Shown: positions 1-7,827 of the stretch, piece after piece
How positions within the stretch are numbered: position 1 is the stretch's first letter
How the letters are laid out: each line of letters begins with the position of its first letter
Assembly (NCBI GenBank): GCA_027622355.1
Contig: JAQBZT010000057.1
Span: 1 to 11,704 of the forward strand
From: a bacterium
GTDB taxonomy: Bacteria; UBA8248
Length of the DNA stretch: 11,704 bases
Direction of reading: 5' to 3'
Translations under genes and position numbers: made by a program
The notes under the pieces: generated by a model
What the model saw: only the letters and a program-made list of their open reading frames with translations
Database searches by the model: none
What the model was told of the DNA's origin: nothing

Positions 1-582
1 GCGACCCTGCCGGCCGCCGGCCGCGGCCGGCGGTATCAATGCGCCAATCCGGACGCGGAGCCAGGTGGTGTCCGCGAAAGTGTGCCGCCAGCTGATGAGG
101 GTGTTCGAGCCGCCAATGTGGATGGGCAGGATGGGGGCGCCGCTCAGGGATGAGATGAAGGCGGGACCGCCCTTGAAGCCGAGTTCGCCCAGTGTGTTGA
201 CGATCCCCCCCTCGGGAAAGATGACGACCGCGCCGCCCGCCTTGAGGAGGGAGAGCGTCTGGCGGATGGCGCTTCTCTGTGGCTTTTCCCGGCTGACGGG
301 ATAGGCGCCGAAGGCACGGACCAGGGCGGCGAGCGGCCGCCTCTGGAAGAGCTCTTCTTTCGCCATGTAGTAGAGCGGCCGGGGAAGCAGTGCCGATACG
401 AGAATGGGATCGAGGTAGCTTCGGTGCGTCGGGGCGATAATGAGCGGGCCCTCGCGGGGGACGTTTTCCAGCCCCTGCAGCTCGTAGCCCCCGTAGGCGA
501 GCCAGATCAGCTGGCGGACGAGGAACTTAAACCAGGCGGGTTGCCGGGCAGGGGGGAGGGATTCGGGGCCTTCTTCAGTCAT
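1..582 (-). CDS. PlsC-family 1-acylglycerol-3-phosphate acyltransferase (3' end cut by window)
   Basis: The first 194 residues are visible and the frame is open to base 1, so the C-terminus is missing. The lysophospholipid acyltransferase motifs are in the expected order: HxxxxD with H53 and D58, a GAYPVSRE block at 93-99, FPEGG at 122-126 in place of the usual FPEGTRS, and an APILPI block near 149-154. The family moves an acyl group from acyl-CoA or acyl-ACP to a lysophospholipid at the inner membrane. The N-terminus is short and has no obvious long transmembrane helix. The ATG at 582 lies 24 bases after the oxidoreductase stop, with a purine-rich AGAGAGCAG upstream, so it is probably the last visible gene of the ClC-oxidoreductase operon. 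The family is secure; the exact acceptor is not. Confidence 0.9.
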   Translation of the reverse strand, partial: MTEEGPESLPPARQPAWFKFLVRQLIWLAYGGYELQGLENVPREGPLIIAPTHRSYLDPILVSALLPRPLYYMAKEELFQRRPLAALVRAFGAYPVSREKPQRSAIRQTLSLLKAGGAVVIFPEGGIVNTLGELGFKGGPAFISSLSGAPILPIHIGGSNTLISWRHTFADTTWLRVRIGALIPPAAAGGRQGR

Positions 583-606
583 TGCTGCTCTCTGTCTGGG
601 CAGGAA

Positions 607-1623
607 TTACTCATACAGCTCGGCCAGCTCGACTTTTCTTCCCTCGCGGGAGGAGCGAGTGATGGCTTCGATGGCGGCGCTGGTGCGGAGGGCGGTGGCG
701 CCATCCACCTCCGGCTCGCGTCCCTCGCGGATGGCTGCTGTGAAATCGGAGATCAGGTTGACGAGCGGCGCGGTCACCGGATTGCCTTCCACAGCGTATT
801 CAATGACCTCCGGCTCGTCCACTCCCTTCTTGACGAGGGTGAGGCGGGTGCCCTCGTTTTCGGCGAAGGCGTTCCCCCCCGTTCCGTATACGTTTACGTA
901 AAAAACCTTCGGGGTGAGCATGTTGGAGCCGAGATAGCCCTGCGCGCCCGATTCGAATTCGATCAGTACGGCGGTGACATCGTCGAGATCGGTTTGGTGC
1001 GACACCGACCGGCTGGAGGCGAAGACGCTGGAGATCGGGCCGAAGAGGTACTGGAAGGTGTCGAGATGATGGATCCCCAGCCCCGTCATCGAGCCCGAGG
1101 GACTCTCGCCGGGGTCCGCGCGCCAACTGCCCGCCTCGACCTGGGCGGCGAAGCCGTAGGAGAAATTCGCCTCGGTCTGGATGACCTGCCCCAGGGCACC
1201 GGAGCCAATCAGGCGCTTGATCTCGCGGTGGGCCGGCTGAAAGCGGCGCTGGTGGCCGGCGGTGAGGCGCACCCCGGCCTTCTCGCAGGCGGCGAGCGCG
1301 CGCTGACCGTCGGGGACTTGGAGGACGAAGGGTTTTTCCACCCAGATGTGCTTGCCGGCCGAGGCCGCTTCCTCGACCATCCGGGCGTGGGTCGAATGGG
1401 GGGTTGCGAGGATTACGGCGTCAATTTCGGGATCGCGGAGGACCGCCTCCCAGCTATCGAGGGTTCTGCAGCTGTGGTCGGACCCGAATTTCTCCCGCGT
1501 GGACGGGGTGCGGGCAAAACAGGCCGTGACCGAGAAACCTTCTACCTTTCGGGCGGCCGACACGATCTCTCCGCCCCACCAGCCCAGCCCCACGATGCAG
1601 GCTCGGACGCCGCCTTCACGCAT
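607..1623 (-). CDS. Gfo/Idh/MocA-family NAD(P)-dependent oxidoreductase
   Basis: The protein is 338 residues, normal for the family. An N-terminal Rossmann fold shows GLGWWG at 12-17, the VEKPF motif follows at 96-100 with the conserved Lys98, and GIHHLD at 183-188 supplies the usual catalytic His/Asp region in the C-terminal alpha/beta domain. Members oxidise or reduce a hydroxyl on sugars, inositols or related compounds with a tightly bound nicotinamide cofactor; the substrate cannot be told here. I chose the ATG at 1623 because GGGAGAGGGGG lies about 8 bases before it. An in-frame GTG at 1644 would add 7 residues but would place this purine tract inside the gene. It starts 41 bases after the ClC stop and is probably co-transcribed with it. 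Confidence 0.9.
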   Translation of the reverse strand: MREGGVRACIVGLGWWGGEIVSAARKVEGFSVTACFARTPSTREKFGSDHSCRTLDSWEAVLRDPEIDAVILATPHSTHARMVEEAASAGKHIWVEKPFVLQVPDGQRALAACEKAGVRLTAGHQRRFQPAHREIKRLIGSGALGQVIQTEANFSYGFAAQVEAGSWRADPGESPSGSMTGLGIHHLDTFQYLFGPISSVFASSRSVSHQTDLDDVTAVLIEFESGAQGYLGSNMLTPKVFYVNVYGTGGNAFAENEGTRLTLVKKGVDEPEVIEYAVEGNPVTAPLVNLISDFTAAIREGREPEVDGATALRTSAAIEAITRSSREGRKVELAELYE

Positions 1624-1664
1624 GTGTTTTTCCCCCTCTCCCACGTTTCAAAGCCGGGATTCTT

Positions 1665-3464
1665 TCAGGCTTTGGCGTCTTGTTCAAGCGGAGTCTGACT
1701 GGGCGCTTCTTGTGCCGGGGTGTTTTGTGCGGCGCGCAGCGCCCTTCCGAATGCCTCGAGGGCGTCCTCGGCGGTGATAATGCCGAGAAGATGCGACGGG
1801 TCTTCCCGGCTGACGACGGGAAGGCGGGTGATGTGCCGGGCGCCGAGCTTGGCCATCACCGAATCGAGAGACTGATCCGGGTGGGCATGCAGTATGTATT
1901 TTTTCGTTGCGACTCCGAGGACGGATTCATTTTCCTTTCCGGCGGCCAGCGCTTGGTTGAAGTCGTACTGGCTGATGATTCCGCAGAGCTTCCCGTCTGC
2001 GTCCAGGACCGGGAACCCGGTGTAGGTGGTGTCTTTTGTCTGCTCGATGGCCTCGGCGACCGAGATGTTGGACGGTATCGTCGTGACGTTGCTGACCATC
2101 GCGTCGAGGACGTGAATTTCATGAAGAAGATGGTCCGTCTCGTGATCGGGCAGCGATACACCGTCCTGCTCCGACAGGGCACTGTAGATCGGTTTGGGCT
2201 GCCAGTATTTCGAGAGTCCGAACGCGACGGTGTTGGCCACCATCAGGGCGAGGATGATGTGGTAGTCCTGCGTCAGCTCGAAGATGATGAGGACGGAGGT
2301 CATCGGCGCCCGGATGATGGCGGCAAACGCCGCCCCCATCCCGACGAGGGCGTAGCCGCCCGGCTGCGTCACGAGGCCGGGGAAAAAGAACTGGCTGACG
2401 GCGGCGACGAGGCCGCCCGCCATGGCGCCCATGAAGAGGGTGGGGGCGAAAATGCCGCCCGAGGATCCCGTTCCGTAGGAAACCGTCGTCGCGATGAGCT
2501 TCAGGATCAAAAGGGCGAAGAGGAGATACAGATCGTACCGGCCCGTCAGTGAACTGTTGACCGAGGGATACCCCACGCCGAGAATCTCCGGGTGCCACAA
2601 GGCCAGGATGCCGACAACGAGTCCGCCGAGGCCGGTCACGCCGATGGAAGCCCATTTGCTGAGCTTCAGACTGCGCGCGCGGAGGTAGAGCAAGCTGCGC
2701 ATGAAGGCCACGCCCACTCCGGCGCAAACGATGCCCACCACGGCGTAAATCAAAAGCTCCAGGGGATTTTCGAGGGCATAGGCGGGAACCGAAAAGACCG
2801 GCTCGTTTCCGAGAATCGCGCGCGCCACGACGGCCGATGAGACGGAGGCCAGCACGATGGAGCCCAGGACGCGGGCGTTCAGATCGCCCACCAGCTCCTC
2901 CAGGGTGAATGTGACGGCGGCGATGGGCGTGTTGAAGGCCGCCGCCAGCCCGGCGGCCGCCCCGACGGGAACGAGGGACTGGACGCGCCGCAGCTTCAGG
3001 CTGAAAGTCTGCCCGATCCAGCTCGCGAGGCCGGCGCAGATTTGAACGGTGGGGCCTTCGCGCCCGAGACTCGAACCCGAGCCGATGTTGAGGGCGCCGA
3101 TGAAGAATTTCCCCACCCAGACGCGGACCGGAATTCTTCCGTTGCGGGCAAAGTAGGCGACCTTGGTCTGGGGGATGCCGCTTCCTCTCGCCTCGGGCAC
3201 GACGAACTTCAGGAAAATGGCGGAGATGAGCGCCCCCCCGGCGGGGATGAGAGGAAGGATGTACCAGGGGAGGGTGATGCGCGAGAGGTTTTCGGTGCCG
3301 AACAGGAGCCAGTGTACCCACCCGATGCTGAGGTGGAACATGACGGCGACGAATCCGGCCAGGCTCCCGACGAATATGGTGATGAAGTAAAAGGCGCCGT
3401 CCCGGGCGAGGCCGAAGCGGTTGAGCCACCCCAGCAGGCCGATTCGAATATTTTTCCAGTTCAT
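1665..3464 (-). CDS. ClC-type H+/Cl- antiporter with C-terminal tandem CBS domains
   Basis: This 599-residue membrane protein has the ClC core (about 20-430) followed by two CBS domains (about 455-508 and 522-575). The anion-pathway motifs are intact: GSGIP at 94-98, GREGP at 134-138 with the gating Glu136, GIFAP at 337-341, and Tyr427 in KPIYSAL. Glu190 in LEEL aligns with the internal proton glutamate of E. coli ClC-ec1, so I infer an antiporter rather than a passive channel. The CBS pair usually senses adenine nucleotides. An upstream GTG at 3599 would add 45 Pro/Arg-rich residues unlike a ClC N-terminus, so I chose ATG 3464. Its own Shine-Dalgarno is weak (AAGAG) and it overlaps the stop of a short upstream ORF as ATGA, which fits translational coupling. 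Confidence 0.93.
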   Translation of the reverse strand: MNWKNIRIGLLGWLNRFGLARDGAFYFITIFVGSLAGFVAVMFHLSIGWVHWLLFGTENLSRITLPWYILPLIPAGGALISAIFLKFVVPEARGSGIPQTKVAYFARNGRIPVRVWVGKFFIGALNIGSGSSLGREGPTVQICAGLASWIGQTFSLKLRRVQSLVPVGAAAGLAAAFNTPIAAVTFTLEELVGDLNARVLGSIVLASVSSAVVARAILGNEPVFSVPAYALENPLELLIYAVVGIVCAGVGVAFMRSLLYLRARSLKLSKWASIGVTGLGGLVVGILALWHPEILGVGYPSVNSSLTGRYDLYLLFALLILKLIATTVSYGTGSSGGIFAPTLFMGAMAGGLVAAVSQFFFPGLVTQPGGYALVGMGAAFAAIIRAPMTSVLIIFELTQDYHIILALMVANTVAFGLSKYWQPKPIYSALSEQDGVSLPDHETDHLLHEIHVLDAMVSNVTTIPSNISVAEAIEQTKDTTYTGFPVLDADGKLCGIISQYDFNQALAAGKENESVLGVATKKYILHAHPDQSLDSVMAKLGARHITRLPVVSREDPSHLLGIITAEDALEAFGRALRAAQNTPAQEAPSQTPLEQDAKA

Positions 3465-3607
3465 TCCGGGTCTCTTCGCCGCCGGTCGAAGGCCATGACC
3501 GGGGGTGTTCCAGAGGCGGCCCATGTGCCCAGGGCGGATGTTGAGCCGGGGAGAAGCCGGGCGGAATGGATGGCATCCCCGCTTGGGGACGGGAGGCACC
3601 CGCGCAT
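3461..3607 (-). other. Possible 48-codon upstream ORF coupled to the ClC gene
   Basis: An ATG at 3607, preceded by AGGAAAAGG, opens a 48-codon frame that ends in TGA at 3461-3463. The TGA overlaps the ClC start codon as ATGA. The predicted peptide is Ser/Pro/Ala/Arg-rich and I do not recognise it. The ATGA overlap and the weak ribosome site of the ClC gene make coupling plausible. A 48-codon open frame is also easily met by chance at this GC content, so this is a suggestion and not a firm gene. Confidence 0.3.
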
Positions 3608-3692
3608 CCTTTTCCTAAATCCTTTTAGTTCAATGACTTAACCGGTATCCTGTTTTGTCGGCGGGGCCTTCCGGCCCGAAAGCACTGGCGCC

Positions 3693-3721
3693 AAAATATA
3701 GGGTGTTCGGGAAGAATTCAA
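3693..3721 (-). promoter_or_regulatory. Candidate sigma70-type promoter of the ClC operon
   Basis: On the minus strand TTGAAT (3716-3721) and TATTTT (3693-3698) are 17 bases apart, and an overlapping TATATT (3695-3700) is 15 bases away. The site sits in the gap between the alcohol dehydrogenase and the ClC gene, and points to the latter. Transcription would begin about 80 bases before the short upstream ORF. This is a motif match only. Confidence 0.4.
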
Positions 3722-3755
3722 GTGGGATCTGGATTTTTGAAAACTGGACCTTCCC

Positions 3756-4850
3756 TCAAGCCGGAAGCTGAATCACCGAGCGGAGGGTTTCTCCGCGCTC
3801 CATGGCTTCGAACGCCTCCTCGGTCTCCTCGATGCGGATGAGCCGGGTGACCATCTTGTCCAGGTCCAGCTCACCGGTTTCGTACCAGTTCGCCAGCAGG
3901 GGGAAGTCTCGCGAGGGCAGGCAGTCGCCGTACCAGCTGACGCGGAGGCTGCCCCCCAGCGAGAAGAACTGCTGGATCGGAAGGTCCATCACCATCGAGG
4001 CGTCCGGGACGCCGATGAGGACTGCGGTGCCCGCGAGATCGCGCGACCAGAGGGCCTGGAGGAGGGTGTGGGGCGAGCCCACCGCCTCGAAGGCGTAGTC
4101 GACGCCGTTTCCTCCCGTGAGATCCTTGATCGCTTGAACCGGGTCTGTTTTCTGGGCGTTGATGACGTGGGTGGCGCCGAATTCGCGGGCCCACTCGAGC
4201 TTGTTCTCCGCGATGTCGACCCCGATGATCCTGCCGGCACGCGCGATGCGGGCGCCCTGGAGGACGCTGCACCCAACGCCGCCGCAGCCGAAGACGGCGA
4301 CGCTGCTTCCCCGGCGCACGCCGGCGGTGTAGAGGGCGGCGCCCACCCCGGTTGCGACGCCACAGCCGATGAGGCAGGCCTGCTCGGGCGGGCAGCCCTT
4401 GACGGCGATGACAGCTTGTTTGGCGGCCACGACGGTGTGCGTGCAGAAGGTGCCGATGCCGAGGGCGGGGCTGAGGGTCAGGCCGTCCTTTTTCGTGCGC
4501 ATGCGGGGCTCGGCGTTCAGGCTGGCGGCGCAAAGGTGGGGCTGGCCGATGGCGCAAAAGCGGCAGTGCCCGCAGGGGGCGCGCCAGGCCAGGATGACGT
4601 AATCGCCCACGGCGGGCTCGGTGACGCCCTCGCCGACGGCCTCGACGATGCCGGCGCCCTCGTGGCCGAGAAGGTAGGGGAAGTCGTCTCCCACCTTGCC
4701 CAGCTTGTAGTGGAGATCGGTGTGGCAGACGCCGCTGGCCTGGATTTTGACCAGAACCTCGCCCGGTCCCGGCGGATCGATCAGGATTTCCTCGACCTCG
4801 GTTTTTTCGCCGGGCCGCCGCGCGATTACCCCAAGACCCTCCAGCGCCAT
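3756..4850 (-). CDS. Zinc-dependent alcohol dehydrogenase, S-(hydroxymethyl)mycothiol dehydrogenase-like
   Basis: A 364-residue medium-chain dehydrogenase. The catalytic zinc ligands are visible as Cys42 (GVCHTDL), His63-Glu64 (GHEGAG) and Cys163. The structural zinc ligands are Cys93, Cys96, Cys99 and Cys107. The Rossmann fold shows GCGGVG at 188-193, and Asp212 at the end of the second strand favours NAD+. From memory, blocks such as LNAEPRM, SPALGIG and SWYGDCLPSRDFP match the actinobacterial mycothiol-dependent formaldehyde dehydrogenase MscR closely. A role in oxidising a thiol-formaldehyde adduct or an alcohol is inferred; the thiol partner is unknown. GGGGGAG about 7 bases before ATG 4850 supports this start; a GTG at 4940 would add 30 atypical residues. 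It is divergent from the gene at 5056. Confidence 0.9.
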   Translation of the reverse strand: MALEGLGVIARRPGEKTEVEEILIDPPGPGEVLVKIQASGVCHTDLHYKLGKVGDDFPYLLGHEGAGIVEAVGEGVTEPAVGDYVILAWRAPCGHCRFCAIGQPHLCAASLNAEPRMRTKKDGLTLSPALGIGTFCTHTVVAAKQAVIAVKGCPPEQACLIGCGVATGVGAALYTAGVRRGSSVAVFGCGGVGCSVLQGARIARAGRIIGVDIAENKLEWAREFGATHVINAQKTDPVQAIKDLTGGNGVDYAFEAVGSPHTLLQALWSRDLAGTAVLIGVPDASMVMDLPIQQFFSLGGSLRVSWYGDCLPSRDFPLLANWYETGELDLDKMVTRLIRIEETEEAFEAMERGETLRSVIQLPA

Positions 4851-5055
4851 TTCGCACTCCCCCGCGGATATTTTCCTGGGCGCAGGAACAACCGGTCCGC
4901 GCCACACATGAGTTTCGATGAAGATGCGGACGATTTTCACGAATTTTCGGCGGAAAGGAAAGCCCGGCCGCGCATCATCGGTGCTTTACCGCGCCACCTG
5001 GTGTGGTTTACATTTTTCGCATCTTTCCATGTTTTCTGAATAGGGAGCTTCGGGG

Positions 5056-5940
5056 ATGAGCCTAAAAGTGGGTGTTGTTGGATTGGGTGTGATGGGCGGA
5101 GCTTTTGCGGGCCATATGCTCGATGCGGGCTTTGAGGTGGCCGGTTATGACCCGGAGGAGGAGATGTACGCGAAATTCAAGGGGAAGAGTCTCCGTCGCG
5201 CCTCCTCGCCAGCCGATGCGGCCCGGGGCGCCGATCTGGTGATGACCTCGCTGCCGAATTATCAGGTGGTCGAGGCGGCCGTGACAGGGGCGGATGGCGT
5301 TTTCGAGGGAGCAGACAAGGGGGCGATCATCGCCGACATGAGCACGGTGCCGCCCAAGTTCGCCCGGGCCATGACCGGGAAGGCCGAGGCCGCAGGGCTC
5401 TTCTGGCTCGATTGTCCGGTGAGCGGGGTGGGCAAACAGGCGGCGGTCAAGGATCTGGTTGTCATGAGCGCCGGGCCGAAGGCGGCGTTCGAGAAGGCGA
5501 AACCCGCCTTCGATGCCATCGGGAAGAAGACGATCTATGTGAGCGAGAAGAACGGGCTGGCCGCCCAACTGAAGCTGGTGGTCAACCTGGTGCTCTTTAT
5601 CAACATGGCGGGGGCGGCCGAGGGGATGACGCTGGGCCTGAAGGCCGGCATTCCGGCTGATGTGATGCTCGATACGCTTTGCTCGGGCGCCGCGGGCTCG
5701 AATGTTCTCGAGGTGCGGGGCAAGGACATGCTGGCGGACAATTACCCGCCCTCAGGGCCGATCTGGATTGTTCTCAAGGATCTGGCCTGTGCCCTGGATT
5801 CGGCGAAGGAACTGGACTCGCCGACACCGCTCGGCGGATTGCTCGAGCATTTCTATATGATTCAGCGGAGCAAGGGACGCGAGAACGAGGACGGGAGTTC
5901 CATCTTCCGGGTCTACAAGGAGTGGGCGAACATCGCCTGA
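5056..5940 (+). CDS. 3-hydroxyisobutyrate dehydrogenase-family NAD(P)-dependent oxidoreductase
   Basis: The 294-residue length is typical of beta-hydroxyacid dehydrogenases. The N-terminal Rossmann motif GLGVMG covers 9-14, DMST at 94-97 and DCPVSGVG at 119-126 form the substrate site, and K173xxxN177 (KLVVN) carries the catalytic lysine. The all-helical C-terminal domain follows. The family oxidises 3-hydroxyisobutyrate, tartronate semialdehyde, 6-phosphogluconate-like and similar beta-hydroxyacids, and sequence alone does not choose between them. The usual DAPVSGG is changed to DCPVSGV, so the substrate may differ from the classical valine-pathway acid. GGGAG sits 8 bases before the ATG. 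It is divergent from the MscR-like dehydrogenase and may be regulated with it. Confidence 0.9.
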   Translation: MSLKVGVVGLGVMGGAFAGHMLDAGFEVAGYDPEEEMYAKFKGKSLRRASSPADAARGADLVMTSLPNYQVVEAAVTGADGVFEGADKGAIIADMSTVPPKFARAMTGKAEAAGLFWLDCPVSGVGKQAAVKDLVVMSAGPKAAFEKAKPAFDAIGKKTIYVSEKNGLAAQLKLVVNLVLFINMAGAAEGMTLGLKAGIPADVMLDTLCSGAAGSNVLEVRGKDMLADNYPPSGPIWIVLKDLACALDSAKELDSPTPLGGLLEHFYMIQRSKGRENEDGSSIFRVYKEWANIA

Positions 5941-5945
5941 TGTGT

Positions 5946-5962
5946 GCGGGCGGAGCTCCCGC
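5946..5962. terminator. Possible bidirectional hairpin between convergent genes
   Basis: GCGGG (5946-5950) pairs with CCCGC (5958-5962) around a 7-base loop, within the 51-base gap between two convergent stop codons. There is no T-tract on either side, so intrinsic termination is doubtful. Confidence 0.22.
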
Positions 5963-5991
5963 GGGGGGAGGGACCGAGCTTCCTCCGGCGG

Positions 5992-6375
5992 TTACTTGAA
6001 GATGGCCTTGAGCTTTTCCTCGAAGACCTGCGGGGTGAAGGGTTTGACGATGTAGTTCGAGGCGCCTGCCTGGATGGCCTGAATGATATTCTCCTTCAGC
6101 GCCTCGGCGGTGACCATGAGGAAAGGAATGTCCTTGGTCTTCGGGTCCTTGCGGATGTTCTGGAGAAACTCAAGGCCCGTCATGATCGGCATGTTCCAGT
6201 CGGATACGATGAGTTTATACTCGCCCGCTAGCGCCGAGCGGAAGCCTTCTTCTCCGTTTTCGGCTTCGTTGACGTTTTCGTAGCCCAGTTGGCGGAGCAT
6301 ATTGCGGACAACTTTTCGCATTGTGGCGAAGTCGTCAACGACAAGGATTTTTGATTTTTTGTCGAGCATCGCCAT
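5992..6375 (-). CDS. cheY: CheY chemotaxis response regulator
   Basis: This 127-residue protein is a single receiver domain with every active-site residue: Asp14-Asp15 for Mg2+, the phospho-acceptor Asp59 in SDWNMP, Thr89 and Lys111 in VKPF. The SDWNMPxMxGLxFL block and the FATMRKVVRN helix are typical of true CheY, which after phosphorylation by CheA binds the flagellar switch. GGAG lies about 9 bases before ATG 6375; a second ATG two codons later is possible. It lies downstream of the parA-like gene on the same strand, with its own candidate promoter in the 178-base gap, and is convergent with the dehydrogenase. No cheA, cheW or receptor gene is in the window, so the partner kinase lies elsewhere or is the hybrid kinase at 8427. 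Confidence 0.93.
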   Translation of the reverse strand: MAMLDKKSKILVVDDFATMRKVVRNMLRQLGYENVNEAENGEEGFRSALAGEYKLIVSDWNMPIMTGLEFLQNIRKDPKTKDIPFLMVTAEALKENIIQAIQAGASNYIVKPFTPQVFEEKLKAIFK

Positions 6376-6412
6376 TTACAGTATCTCCAATTCCTCTGAA
6401 CCCCACCCGAAA

Positions 6413-6442
6413 AGTATAACGAGAGCCATCCCGGAATTCCAA
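6413..6442 (-). promoter_or_regulatory. Candidate sigma70-type promoter of cheY
   Basis: On the minus strand TTGGAA (6437-6442) and TATACT (6413-6418) are separated by 18 bases, and the predicted start lies about 30 bases before the cheY ATG. The -10 matches 5 of 6 consensus bases. I see no sigma28-type TAAA/GCCGATAA pair here. Confidence 0.45.
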
Positions 6443-6553
6443 CCGCTATCAGGCCGGGCGGCTGAAAGCTCCCGGCAGAAAAACAGCGGAACGGGATATC
6501 CCCCGCATTTTCAAGAAAAACGCATATACATTTACATTTTTCAATGGGGAGGG

Positions 6554-7354
6554 TCAATCCCCTCGCGGGCGCCCGAACGGCGGTTTCTGCCCTGTTTTAT
6601 CCGGGAAAACCTCTTCAAATAGATCGGACATCGCTTGGGCGGCAGGACACTCGGGTGCTATCTCGAACAGTGTTTTTCCGAGCCCCTGGGCAAGGTCCAC
6701 ATTGGCATCGAGGGGGATGATTGCGTCTGAGACCTGCTTTCCAAGGTGTGCGCGAAGGCGCTCGAGGAAGGCCTTCTGGCGGCCGGTTCCCTGATACATG
6801 ACCGGGACGAAAGCCTCGATGTCCAGGCGGTTTTTGGGCAGTTCCCAGCACAATCTGAGGATGGTTTTGAGAACGCGCAGGCAGCCGTGAAGCCCCAGAA
6901 AGTTGACGGGGACGGGGACGACCACTTTGCTGGCCGCCATGAGGATGTTGATGGCCAATAGTCCGAGAGAGGGCGGGCTGTCGATGAAGATGAATTCGAA
7001 ATCCGAAAAATGGCGGGTCACATTTTTAAGTTTGGCGTATCGCCGGGGATGGCTTGCGATATTGAGCGTGAGATCGGAGAGGCGCTGGTCGGCCGGGGCG
7101 AGCCAGAGGTTTTCGGTGGACGTGCGCTTCAGTATCTCCCGGGGCGGAAACGTATCCGAAAGCATGGCCTCGTAAATCGAGGGTTCCCTGTCCAGCAGGC
7201 TCACGCCGAGGCATTTTCCGGCGCTACCCTGTGGGTCCATGTCCAGCAGGAGGGTCTTGCGCCCCGAGGCGGCCGTGAAGGCGGCCGCATGGACCGCCAA
7301 CGTGGTTTTCGCGGTGCCCCCCTTTTCGTTCACGAATGCAATGCAGCCGCTCAT
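6554..7354 (-). CDS. ParA/Soj-family partition ATPase (orphan)
   Basis: The 266-residue protein has the deviant Walker A box KGGTAKTT at 11-18 with the signature Lys11 and Lys16. Walker A' is DMDPQGSAG with Asp40, and Walker B is FIDSPPSLGLL with Asp124. ParA ATPases dimerise on ATP, bind DNA without sequence specificity, and position chromosomes, plasmids or protein arrays. I chose ATG 7354, preceded by GGAGAGAG; the open frame runs 83 codons further upstream but that part looks non-coding. No parB follows, and the next gene on the strand is cheY. The protein may therefore position something other than DNA, such as a chemoreceptor array, as ParC and PpfA do in other bacteria. That role is inferred from context; a remote chromosomal parB is equally possible. 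Confidence 0.88.
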   Translation of the reverse strand: MSGCIAFVNEKGGTAKTTLAVHAAAFTAASGRKTLLLDMDPQGSAGKCLGVSLLDREPSIYEAMLSDTFPPREILKRTSTENLWLAPADQRLSDLTLNIASHPRRYAKLKNVTRHFSDFEFIFIDSPPSLGLLAINILMAASKVVVPVPVNFLGLHGCLRVLKTILRLCWELPKNRLDIEAFVPVMYQGTGRQKAFLERLRAHLGKQVSDAIIPLDANVDLAQGLGKTLFEIAPECPAAQAMSDLFEEVFPDKTGQKPPFGRPRGD

Positions 7355-7827
7355 GTGGGCTGTCTCTCTCCGGCGCTGGGAAGTGGGGCAAGGCGCTCTA
7401 CCGCCACGCGGCGGGAAAATGTTTTTTCTCGGAGTTGGGACATCTCTTTTCGCCGAAACATCAGAGAGTCTCCGCCCGCGTTCCCAGAGAGAAATGGAAT
7501 TGATGCTTCTGAAATTAATCCATGCTCCCCTTCGGGAATGCTGCTTTCCGCGATGCGGAGGGAGATGGTCCCTGCCGAATATTAAGAGAATTTCACAAAT
7601 CAATTGGCAGTTTTGAAAGAATTAGCATGTTTTTTTTATTTTCCAGGGCGGCGGCGGCTCTTGACTGGAATGCCAGGGAACGAGGGCGAATCGGCGCAGA
7701 GGGGGGGCAAGCTACCTCTCGACAGTAACAATTCTGATGATTCTGGTCTGTGAGCGTAGCGGCGAAAATCTTTTTAAAGAATTGAAATGAAAGAATATAT
7801 AAGAATTCGGCTTTTGGGAGCGGGGAA

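Noticed and set aside
424..1698. Long plus-strand open frame of 424 codons
   Set aside because: It lies opposite the Gfo/Idh/MocA gene, whose Rossmann and EKP motifs are on the minus strand. The plus product is a Gly/Ala/Arg-rich composition typical of antisense frames in GC-rich DNA.
2119..3576. Minus-strand open frame of 485 codons overlapping the ClC gene
   Set aside because: It is Arg/Pro/His-rich, without motifs, and lies in another frame of the well-supported ClC gene.
3663..3680. GGGCC-TTCC-GGCCC hairpin between the dehydrogenase and the ClC gene as a terminator
   Set aside because: It is short, has no T-tract, and lies in the 5' leader of the ClC gene rather than after a gene end.
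5007..5035. TTTACA-N17-TGTTTT as promoter of the gene at 5056
   Set aside because: The -10 half is a poor match (3 of 6) and the start would leave only about 14 bases before the ATG. It is not strong enough to list as a feature.
4068..5039. Plus-strand open frame of 323 codons opposite the zinc dehydrogenase
   Set aside because: It is an antisense shadow of a gene with all its zinc-binding cysteines in place, and it has a low-complexity Ala/Gly/Asp composition.
6549..6564. GAGGG/CCCTC hairpin at the parA stop
   Set aside because: It is only five pairs, overlaps the stop codon and has no T-tract, so it is probably chance.
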